Shown here one piece after another: positions 29,062 to 33,858 of a DNA stretch of 33,858 nt. This stretch comes from a virus. The notes under the pieces are model-generated. The model had not been told where the DNA came from, did not search any database, and worked only from the letters and a program-made list of their open reading frames with translations. Numbering within the stretch: position 1 is the first letter of the stretch; each line of letters starts with the position of its first letter. A program made the position numbers and the translations under genes. The DNA lies in the IMG/VR virus record IMGVR_UViG_3300001851_000241, positions 1 to 33,858 of that record. The stretch is one strand, 5' to 3'.

Positions 29062-29688
29062 ATGGCCTTTAACGGCTCGGGAACGTTCAACCGTCTCTAC
29101 AACTGGGTTAACGACGCCGCATCCGGCATTAAAATCCGTGCAGATCGTATGGACGCGGAAATGAGCGGCATGGCGACCGGCCTTTCCAACTGTATCTGCA
29201 GGGATGGTCAAAGCACCACAACAGTCGCCATCCCCTTTGCGCAAGGGGTAAAGCTTGGTGGTGGGTCAAATACGCTGAGCACCTACGCGGAGGGCACTTT
29301 TACGCCGTCTCTGACATTCGGCGGCTCGTTTACAGGCGGGTCTCTGTTGGCGGCGCAGGGAAACTATATCAAGGTCGGAAAATTAGTTGTCTTCAACCTC
29401 AAAATAACAATGGGCGCTAAGGGCAGTAGCGTGGGAACTTTGTTCATCGGTGGATTGCCATTTACGTCAGCTAATATTGACCCAGTATGGCCGCTATCAG
29501 TCTTCCATCACATGTTGAACTTGTCTGCTGGCTATACGCAGGTCTCAGGATACGTAGATAAAAACGCAACCACAATCAGCATGCAACAGACGGGCGATAA
29601 CATTTCTGCAACAGGGTTTACCGATGCTGACTTTACGGCATCGACAACGGTCATCGTTCTGTCCGGCTGCTACATGGCGGCTGCTTAA
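29062..29688 (+). CDS. Tail fibre or tailspike-like protein (208 aa)
   Basis: AGGAG lies six bases before the ATG at 29062, preferred over a TTG at 29056. The N-terminal ~60 residues (MAFNGSGTFNRLYNWVNDAA, IRADRMDAEMSGMATGLSNC, ICRDGQSTTT) are the head/tail-binding module common in fibres of these phages. The rest is beta-rich (LSTYAEGTFTPSLTFGGSFT, VGKLVVFNLKITMGAKGSSV), like a trimeric fibre shaft and tip. The short length suggests a stubby fibre; it probably mediates host binding. No chaperone gene or enzyme domain is attached. Confidence 0.78.
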   Translation: MAFNGSGTFNRLYNWVNDAASGIKIRADRMDAEMSGMATGLSNCICRDGQSTTTVAIPFAQGVKLGGGSNTLSTYAEGTFTPSLTFGGSFTGGSLLAAQGNYIKVGKLVVFNLKITMGAKGSSVGTLFIGGLPFTSANIDPVWPLSVFHHMLNLSAGYTQVSGYVDKNATTISMQQTGDNISATGFTDADFTASTTVIVLSGCYMAAA

Positions 29689-29713
29689 TGAAGAACCGTC
29701 CCTGCAAAATAGC

Positions 29714-30151
29714 ATGACCATGCTCGCCCTTGAAACCGCCTCCCGCTTTATCAAAGAGAGGGAAGGGTGCAGGCTTGAGGCTTACGGTGATATTGCCGGG
29801 GTTATGACTTGCGGCTGGGGAAGCACAGGCCCCGACATTAAGCCCGATACCGTGTGGACCCAAGAGCAGGCCGATACGCGGCTTTTGAAGGACTTAAGCG
29901 GCGTCATTCTTACCGTTAGGCGGGCTGTAAAAACCCCTATCACAGATAGCCAGTGCGCCGCTTTGGCGTCATTTGCCTACAACGTGGGGGAAGGGGCTTT
30001 TCTTAGGTCCACGCTGCTCGCGCTGCTCAACAATGGGCAGGTGATCGACGCGGCAAAGCAATTTGTTAGATGGGACCAAGCAGGCGGCAAGGAAGTTAAG
30101 GGCCTTCTCCGCAGGCGGTTTCTTGAAGCGGCGTTGTTTCTGGAAGGGTGA
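29714..30151 (+). CDS. Endolysin, GH24 (T4-type) lysozyme (145 aa)
   Basis: The catalytic triad of T4-type lysozymes is visible: Glu in KEREGCRLEAYGD, Asp at the end of that segment, and Thr in GVMTCGWGST (equivalents of T4 Glu11, Asp20, Thr26). Later conserved parts are ITDSQCAALASFAYNVGEGA and FVRWDQAGGKEVKGLLRRR. It cleaves the N-acetylmuramic acid-N-acetylglucosamine linkage of peptidoglycan. There is no signal peptide or SAR helix, so export depends on the holin. The start at 29714 lacks a good ribosome-binding site; a start at 29720 or further upstream is possible. Confidence 0.88.
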   Translation: MTMLALETASRFIKEREGCRLEAYGDIAGVMTCGWGSTGPDIKPDTVWTQEQADTRLLKDLSGVILTVRRAVKTPITDSQCAALASFAYNVGEGAFLRSTLLALLNNGQVIDAAKQFVRWDQAGGKEVKGLLRRRFLEAALFLEG

Positions 30152-30152
30152 T

Positions 30153-30188
30153 GAAAGCCGCCGTCTTTATTTACCCGAAGCGGCTTTC
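30153..30188. terminator. Hairpin after the endolysin gene
   Basis: A perfect nine-base inverted repeat GAAAGCCGC (30153-30161) / GCGGCTTTC (30180-30188) with an 18-base loop lies directly behind the endolysin stop. There is no T-tract after it, so it is more likely a processing or attenuation element, or a weak terminator, than a strong one. A second small stem CTCGC/GCGAG lies at 30251-30265. The 133 bases between endolysin and holin hold no convincing gene. Confidence 0.4.
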
Positions 30189-30284
30189 ACCTGGCGACCC
30201 TACGGAACCACCGAGGCGGCTGCGGATCTGGGCAGGACCCTTATACCGCACTCGCCGGAAGCGAGCAACGATAGGAGATAGAAT

Positions 30285-30461
30285 ATGAACTCGGACCAAA
30301 TTAGTTCACTCGTTCGCGCCCTTATGCAGATCGGTGGTACGGCTCTTGCCGCTCATGGCGTTATCCTCCCTGACGCTCAGTGGCAGTCGATTGTCGGCGG
30401 CGTCATCGCCATTGTCGGCGTGGTGTGGTCTCAGGTCTTCCACGCGAAAAACGGCGCATGA
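30285..30461 (+). CDS. Holin, Pam3 gp28-type (58 aa)
   Basis: Reads MNSDQISSLVRALMQIGGTA, then LAAHGVILPDAQWQSIVGGV and IAIVGVVWSQVFHAKNGA. Two hydrophobic segments (residues ~9-24 and ~36-50) separated by a short polar turn with DAQW match the small Pam3_gp28-family phage holins. GGAGAT precedes the ATG. It would form membrane holes that release or activate the cytoplasmic endolysin. Its stop overlaps the spanin start (ATGA). Confidence 0.85.
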   Translation: MNSDQISSLVRALMQIGGTALAAHGVILPDAQWQSIVGGVIAIVGVVWSQVFHAKNGA

Positions 30462-30664
30462 CAGCGGCCATCGCCTTCCTCGCCTTACTCGGACTGTCAG
30501 CCGGGATAATCTGGCTGGCAGCCCGCCGTAGCGGCTCTAATGCGGTCAAACTCGAAACCGCGAACGCTCTCAACGATGCCGCAAAGAGGATCAACGATGC
30601 GCAAGCCAATGCTCCTGTTAGTCGCGATGATCTTGTGCAGCGGTTGCGCAATGAAGGTTTATAA
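30458..30664 (+). CDS. Inner-membrane spanin, Rz-like (68 aa)
   Basis: Start at ATG 30458, overlapping the holin stop. One N-terminal membrane anchor (MTAAIAFLALLGLSAGIIWL) is followed by a charged helix (KLETANALNDAAKRINDAQA). Size, topology and the nested lipoprotein gene in another frame identify an i-spanin. It links the inner membrane to the outer-membrane partner and drives membrane fusion at the last step of lysis. Confidence 0.8.
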   Translation: MTAAIAFLALLGLSAGIIWLAARRSGSNAVKLETANALNDAAKRINDAQANAPVSRDDLVQRLRNEGL

Positions 30665-30818
30665 TGGCTGCGATCTGTTGGCGTTGAAATCGTATCCTAA
30701 GACGTACAGCGACAAGCTTGCGGATGAGATCGAAAAAGCGCCAGCGGATTCTGTGTGGCCTATGGCTATCGGGGATTACAGGGCGCTGAGAGCGGCAGTG
30801 CAGGCATGTAAAAAATAA
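30597..30818 (+). CDS. Outer-membrane spanin lipoprotein, Rz1-like (73 aa)
   Basis: The start at ATG 30597 lies inside the i-spanin gene in another frame. The signal sequence MRKPMLLLVAMILCSGC ends in a lipobox with Cys at residue 17, and the mature part is short and polar (AMKVYNGCDLLALKSYPKTY through RAAVQACKK). Nested Rz/Rz1 genes are a hallmark of spanin pairs. The lipoprotein sits in the outer membrane facing the periplasm. Confidence 0.82.
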   Translation: MRKPMLLLVAMILCSGCAMKVYNGCDLLALKSYPKTYSDKLADEIEKAPADSVWPMAIGDYRALRAAVQACKK

Positions 30819-30863
30819 GGCCAAGAGGGACGGCTACCGCAAAATGAACCGTCTGTCCCGGCC
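30819..30863. other. Imperfect long hairpin between spanin and XhlA-like genes
   Basis: GGCCAAGAGGGACGG (30819-30833) pairs with CCGTCTGTCCCGGCC (30849-30863) at 11 of 15 positions around a 15-base loop. It follows directly on the o-spanin stop. No T-tract follows. It may stabilise or process the lysis message. No gene is evident between 30864 and 30909. Confidence 0.35.
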
Positions 30864-30909
30864 ATTGGCAGCTATCAAAAACTCAACCGCGGAAGGCTGA
30901 GCCTCTGGC

Positions 30910-31194
30910 ATGACAAACGATAAAATAGATGACGCCTTCGATCTGGCCCAAGAGGCAAAGGATATGGCCCGCGCGGTGGAAACCAAGCAAACAGCCCATG
31001 AGATATTATGCACTGAACGATGGACCCAGAGCCGCCTTGTCATGGACGAGGTACGCGCGGATATGAAGCTACTGATCCAGAACCTTAATCAGCAAGCCGG
31101 GGCGGTCAAATTTGGGAAAGCCCTATATGCTATCATCGGCGCTTTTGGAGCGGCGGCGGTGTGGATAGCGTCTCATATTACGTTCATGCGGTGA
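30910..31194 (+). CDS. XhlA-like lysis-associated membrane protein (94 aa)
   Basis: A soluble coiled-coil N-terminus (DKIDDAFDLAQEAKDMARAV, then MDEVRADMKLLIQNLNQQAG) and one C-terminal membrane helix (ALYAIIGAFGAAAVWIASHI), as in hemolysin XhlA-type proteins that assist holins. Its final codons (WIASHITFMR stop) are duplicated at 32682-32714 behind the metallophosphoesterase cassette. Confidence 0.72.
   Translation: MTNDKIDDAFDLAQEAKDMARAVETKQTAHEILCTERWTQSRLVMDEVRADMKLLIQNLNQQAGAVKFGKALYAIIGAFGAAAVWIASHITFMR
31162..31194 (+). repeat. Left copy of a 33-bp direct repeat (xhlA-like 3' end)
   Basis: The 33 bases 31162-31194 match 32682-32714 with 29 identities. Both encode WIASHI(T/S)FMR followed by TGA in the matching frame. 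The two copies bracket the metallophosphoesterase and two small genes. Confidence 0.75.
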
Positions 31195-31199
31195 CGCCC

Positions 31200-32240
31200 A
31201 TGGCCCACGTTTCCGATGACTTCCTCAGGGATGTTCTAAGGACTTACGAGGCAAGCGGAAGCAACGCAGAGGCAACAGCCCGGGCAATGGGTAAACCCGG
31301 TACGACCGTAAAAAACTGGCTCAAGATTGCCCAGCGTCGAAACGTAACGCTCAATAAGCCTCAGTTTGAAGTCGCACCGATCCCAAGCGAGCATCTCTCC
31401 CGCGAAGAATTGATTGCCTTCCGCAAGAAACAATTCCAGGCCAAGCGAGCGCACCAAGAGGCTAAGCGCCTCCGTGATGTGCGCGTAAGGCTGATTGGCC
31501 CTATCGGCATCGTCCATTTCGGTGATCCGCACGTAGACGATGACGGGACGGATATTGGCCTGCTCGAAGATCACATGCAGATCGTGAAGAAAACCGAGGG
31601 GCTTTTCGGGGCTAACTTGGGCGATCTATCAAATAACTGGATAGGCCGACTTGCCCGGCTATGGGCACAGCAAGGCACGTCATCTGCCCAAGCGTGGCAG
31701 CTTGTAGAGTGGATGTGCCATTACATCGACTGGCTATATCTCGTGGGCGGCAATCATGACGCATGGAGCGGAACGGGCGACCCGCTCAAATGGATCATGG
31801 GTCAGGCGCAAACCGCCTTCGACTATTCCGGCGTTCGTATCAATTTGAAATTCCCAAACGGTAAAGCCGTCCGCATCAATGCCCGGCATGACTTCTCTGG
31901 CAACTCCATGTGGAATCCGGCGCATGGCCCCATGAAGGCCGTGCAGGGCGGTTGGCGTGACCATATGCTGACCTGCGGCCATAAGCATACATCGTTCGTC
32001 GGCGGGCCTCTCAAAGACCCTGCTACAGGGCTTCTGTCCTGGTCGATCCGCTGCGCTGGATACAAAGTCTTTGACCGCTATGTGGAGGAAAACGGCTTCC
32101 CGGATCAGAACGCCTTCCCAGCCTGCGTCACCATCATTGACCCAAGATTTGCTGATGACGACACGCGGCTGATTACGGTCATTCCTGATGTTGCGGAAGG
32201 TGCGGATTTCCTGAAATGGAAGCGGAGGAAAGCGGCATGA
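31200..32240 (+). CDS. Calcineurin-like metallophosphoesterase with N-terminal HTH (346 aa)
   Basis: The ATG at 31200 is preferred over a GTG at 31161 that overlaps the previous gene. Residues ~1-50 form a helix-turn-helix (VLRTYEASGSNAEATARAMG, PGTTVKNWLKIAQR). The phosphoesterase follows with all metal-binding motifs: HFGDPHVDDDGTD (~110-122), NLGDLSNNW (~139-147), LVGGNHDAW (~182-190), NARHDFS, and LTCGHKHTS (~258-266). These enzymes hydrolyse phosphodiesters or phosphomonoesters with two metal ions. Substrate is not predictable from sequence. DNA-binding plus phosphatase suggests a nuclease or phage-defence role. It lies in a cassette after the lysis genes. Confidence 0.87.
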   Translation: MAHVSDDFLRDVLRTYEASGSNAEATARAMGKPGTTVKNWLKIAQRRNVTLNKPQFEVAPIPSEHLSREELIAFRKKQFQAKRAHQEAKRLRDVRVRLIGPIGIVHFGDPHVDDDGTDIGLLEDHMQIVKKTEGLFGANLGDLSNNWIGRLARLWAQQGTSSAQAWQLVEWMCHYIDWLYLVGGNHDAWSGTGDPLKWIMGQAQTAFDYSGVRINLKFPNGKAVRINARHDFSGNSMWNPAHGPMKAVQGGWRDHMLTCGHKHTSFVGGPLKDPATGLLSWSIRCAGYKVFDRYVEENGFPDQNAFPACVTIIDPRFADDDTRLITVIPDVAEGADFLKWKRRKAA

Positions 32241-32506
32241 GCGGCACGGATGACGGCTGGGAAGACCTAGGCGATGACGTTTTAGAAGTCGCGCCGGAAA
32301 TGCAGATTCCCGACATTCCGGGGTATCTGTTCCTCCGCGATGAAACCGATAAAGCCGAAGCCCGACGCGCATACGCTCTAAACTATGTGGTCTCAAACGA
32401 GGGCGGGTTTGCTCACAAATGGATTGAGCACTGGTTCCAGATCGACAAGATTTTGTCCGAGGGCTTCCCGCCAGAGGAAGCGCCAAAGCTGAAGGCGGTA
32501 AAATGA
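32237..32506 (+). CDS. Small acidic protein of the metallophosphoesterase cassette (89 aa)
   Basis: ATG at 32237 (GGAGG about nine bases upstream, ATGA overlap with the previous stop) is preferred over 32216. Acidic N-terminus (MSGTDDGWEDLGDDVLEVAP), then DIPGYLFLRDETDKAEARRA and a Trp-containing end (HKWIEHWFQIDKILSEGFPP). No family recognised. Its four-base overlaps with both neighbours indicate one transcriptional unit with the phosphoesterase. Confidence 0.7.
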   Translation: MSGTDDGWEDLGDDVLEVAPEMQIPDIPGYLFLRDETDKAEARRAYALNYVVSNEGGFAHKWIEHWFQIDKILSEGFPPEEAPKLKAVK

Positions 32507-32688
32507 AGCGGATTCCGTCAAACACAATTAAAATCCCCACCACGTTCGGTCCCGTCTATGTTCACATTGACACAGACAGGCCATGCCACGTTGTAGGATG
32601 GTCTGTGGCTACCCCGCAGAAGCTTGAAAACACGGCGCTGTATACGTTCATAGAACAGCTCGTGTATAATCCTGACCCGCTTGGATAG
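32503..32688 (+). CDS. Small protein closing the cassette (61 aa)
   Basis: Reads MKRIPSNTIKIPTTFGPVYV, then DRPCHVVGWSVATPQKLENT and IEQLVYNPDPLG. A beta-rich small domain, no cysteine pair or membrane segment. Its ATG overlaps the previous stop (ATGA) and its 3' end runs into the right copy of the direct repeat. Function unknown. Confidence 0.65.
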   Translation: MKRIPSNTIKIPTTFGPVYVHIDTDRPCHVVGWSVATPQKLENTALYTFIEQLVYNPDPLG

Positions 32689-32714
32689 CTTCCCATATTA
32701 GCTTCATGCGGTGA
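32682..32714 (+). repeat. Right copy of the 33-bp direct repeat, xhlA-like remnant
   Basis: In the frame matching the xhlA-like gene this copy reads PAWIASHISFMR then TGA, preceded by a stop, so only the last dozen codons of the gene survive. It overlaps the end of the 61-aa gene in another frame. This is a duplicated 3' end, evidence that the cassette entered by recombination at this point. Confidence 0.75.
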
Positions 32715-32726
32715 GAGGGCGGGGCA

Positions 32727-32795
32727 TTAAGGAAGCCAGCGGATGTTATCCCATGACGCGCCCCACTCGCTTGCATGGTCCCGCAAAATCCTCAT
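32727..32795 (-). CDS. Very short leftward ORF (22 aa)
   Basis: MRILRDHASEWGASWDNIRW then LP stop. The open frame extends upstream without a start (RWRAYLNSRE...), so this may be the end of a longer decayed gene or an unrelated peptide. It lies directly downstream of a 43-aa gene of the same strand. Weak evidence. Confidence 0.25.
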   Translation of the reverse strand: MRILRDHASEWGASWDNIRWLP

Positions 32796-32805
32796 CTCGC
32801 GGCTG

Positions 32806-32937
32806 TTAAGGTACGCTCTCCATCTTCTCCTGAAGCCGCCTGTGCGCGTCTAGCGCCTCGGCAAGAGCATCAAGTAGAGCAATTGCCTCCTTGTTGCCCT
32901 CTGGCGGATCATTCCCAAATCCGTATAACTCAATCAT
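32806..32937 (-). CDS. Small leftward gene at the right phage end (43 aa)
   Basis: MIELYGFGNDPPEGNKEAIA followed by LLDALAEALDAHRRLQEKME and SVP. GAGGGAGA lies directly upstream of the ATG, and the upstream gene on the same strand stops seven bases before. A short acidic N-terminus and one amphipathic helix; no recognised family. Similar tiny proteins often lie near the ends of temperate phage genomes. Confidence 0.55.
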   Translation of the reverse strand: MIELYGFGNDPPEGNKEAIALLDALAEALDAHRRLQEKMESVP

Positions 32938-32943
32938 TCTCCC

Positions 32944-33066
32944 TCACTCCGTTTCCGCCAGATGGGCGGCTTGGATCGCGGCAATCGCTTCGGACATGTT
33001 TTCCACCACAACAGACATGTTCTGGCGCATGTGGTCCTCGGCAGCATTGACGGATGCTGGTGACAT
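32944..33066 (-). CDS. Small leftward gene next to the host junction (40 aa)
   Basis: MSPASVNAAEDHMRQNMSVV followed by VENMSEAIAAIQAAHLAETE. Predicted helical, Met- and Ala-rich. An AAGGA lies about 11 bases upstream of the ATG. Its stop is followed after six bases by the start of the next leftward gene, so the two form a mini-operon divergent from hsdM. No family recognised. Confidence 0.5.
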   Translation of the reverse strand: MSPASVNAAEDHMRQNMSVVVENMSEAIAAIQAAHLAETE

Positions 33067-33121
33067 TGAAAACAGGTTCCTTGCCCTTGCCCAACGGCGG
33101 CGACGCCCCTTAGCTATTCAC
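33067..33121. other. Junction between phage-like small genes and hsdM
   Basis: These 55 bases separate the leftward small gene from hsdM. If the prophage is integrated, its right attachment site may lie here or just to the left. No direct repeat with the left part of the window and no tRNA 3' end is visible, so the site cannot be fixed. Confidence 0.3.
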
Positions 33122-33858
33122 ATGTTCGAACAGACCTTCAAAAATATCGACGACATTCTCCGCAAGGAAGCCGGTTGCGCTTCCGAGTTGGATTACACCG
33201 AACAGACCAGTTGGCTTCTGTTCCTGAAATATCTCGATGACTTAGAGGCCAGCCGCGCCACGGAAGCCGAGCTGCGCGGCGTGGCTTACACGTCGATCAT
33301 CGACGCGCCGCATCGCTGGAGCCGCTGGGCTGCGCCCAAGGATGCCAGCGGCAGACTGGACCACAATCGGGCGCTAACCGGGCCGGACCTGATCGACTAC
33401 GTCAATCGCGAGCTGTTCCCCTATCTGCAAGGGTTTAAGGGGCGGGCGATCAGTCCCGATACCATCGAATATAAGATCGGCGAGATTTTCGGCGAGATCA
33501 GGAACAAGTTTCAAAACGGCTATTCGCTGCGCGATGCGATTGACGCCATCGACGAACTTTTATTCCGCTCGCAGGATCAGAAACACGAACTCTCGCACCT
33601 CTACGAAGCCAAAATTAAGAACATGGGCAACGCGGGGCGAAATGGCGGGGAATATTACACTCCGCGCCCGCTGATCCGGGCGATGATCAACGTGGTGAAG
33701 CCCCGCATCGGCCAAAAAATCTACGACGGGGCGGCGGGATCGTGCGGCTTTTTGTGCGAGGCTTATGACTATCTGTTGCCCCATGCCAAAACCACCGGCG
33801 ACCGGGAAATCCTGCAAGCACGCACCTTCTACGCCAAAGAGAAGAAGTCGCTCGCCTA
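33122..33858 (+). CDS. hsdM: Type I restriction-modification methyltransferase HsdM, cut by the window edge
   Basis: An open frame from ATG 33122 to the window end. The N-terminal HsdM_N domain reads MFEQTFKNIDDILRKEAGCA, then LDYTEQTSWLLFLKYLDDLE and IIDAPHRWSRWAAPKD. After residue ~160 come LYEAKIKNMGNAGRNGGEYY and TPRPLIRAMINVV, leading to the SAM-binding motif YDGAAGSCGFL. The catalytic NPPF motif lies beyond the window. The enzyme methylates adenine in a two-part target set by HsdS. No Shine-Dalgarno sequence is obvious, and the gene starts 55 bases from the last small phage-like gene. It probably belongs to the host chromosome flanking the prophage, although carriage by the element is not excluded. 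Confidence 0.88.
   Translation, partial: MFEQTFKNIDDILRKEAGCASELDYTEQTSWLLFLKYLDDLEASRATEAELRGVAYTSIIDAPHRWSRWAAPKDASGRLDHNRALTGPDLIDYVNRELFPYLQGFKGRAISPDTIEYKIGEIFGEIRNKFQNGYSLRDAIDAIDELLFRSQDQKHELSHLYEAKIKNMGNAGRNGGEYYTPRPLIRAMINVVKPRIGQKIYDGAAGSCGFLCEAYDYLLPHAKTTGDREILQARTFYAKEKKSLA

Noticed and set aside
30063-30281. 72-codon frame between endolysin and holin
   Set aside because: Overlaps the endolysin end in another frame, has shadow composition and crosses a perfect hairpin.
31734-32543. Minus-strand frame of 269 codons opposite the metallophosphoesterase
   Set aside because: The plus strand carries all phosphoesterase motifs; the reverse frame has no recognisable feature.
10444-33066. 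Diversity-generating retroelement, considered because the tail genes resemble BPP-1-like podoviruses
   Set aside because: No reverse transcriptase frame and no template/variable repeat pair near the fibre gene.
33122-33135. GTTCGAA resembling a tRNA T-loop at the phage-host junction
   Set aside because: It is part of the MFEQ codons at the hsdM start and no tRNA arms surround it.

Overview
The window holds most of a temperate, short-tailed (podovirus-like) prophage and, at the far right, the start of a bacterial type I restriction-modification gene (hsdM). GC-rich codon use, the gene families (Rad52-type annealing protein, DUF1064, DUF6378, a phage DnaA domain IV protein, Pam3-type holin) and a type I R-M neighbour suggest an alphaproteobacterial host. 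That is an inference from protein resemblance; nothing here names the species. No integrase, excisionase, tRNA or rRNA gene is visible. The leftward operon runs off the left edge, so an integrase and the left attachment site may lie there.

Layout. (1) About 1-3.9 kb is a leftward early operon: small unknown proteins, a RecB-like PD-(D/E)XK nuclease paired with a Rad52-family single-strand annealing protein, and two HNH endonucleases, one wedged between the recombination partners. (2) About 3.9-4.7 kb is a lambda-style immunity region: a short XRE repressor read leftward, a divergent Cro-like protein, and at least three perfect TTTCGC-N5-GCGAAA operators plus a degenerate fourth covering the cro start codon. 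(3) About 5.1-9.3 kb is the rightward early operon: HTH protein, DUF1064 nuclease-like protein, DUF6378, a beta-class DNA methyltransferase, a DnaA domain IV protein, an O-like initiator with an apparent replication origin inside it (six helically phased CGCGACA iterons, an AT-rich tract, a hairpin), and a P-like helicase-loader candidate. (4) About 9.3-10.2 kb is a second leftward cluster with its own promoter and operator repeats; one gene in it appears frameshifted. (5) From 10.2 kb a rightward run begins with a NusG-like protein, a candidate late antiterminator. Packaging and structural genes follow: small and large terminase, portal, scaffold, coat, decoration-like proteins, head-tail adaptors, a GNAT acetyltransferase, three long internal or ejection-type proteins and a tail fibre. 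Lysis genes come next: endolysin, holin, nested spanins, XhlA-like protein. (6) About 31.2-32.7 kb is a metallophosphoesterase cassette flanked by a duplicated 3' end of the xhlA-like gene. (7) About 32.7-33.1 kb holds tiny leftward genes, then hsdM begins.

Most unusual is the 672-residue protein at 18526-20544 in the head operon. It joins a GT-A glycosyltransferase-like domain, a DUF115 (MAF/MptE-like) domain and an FkbM-type methyltransferase in one chain, which looks like a self-contained sugar-transfer and O-methylation enzyme for a virion or surface target. Other unusual points are the origin inside the initiator gene, a large terminase that seems to start at CTG directly after the in-frame amber stop of the small subunit, remnants of homing endonucleases at gene junctions, and closely similar 5' leaders on the two leftward operons.
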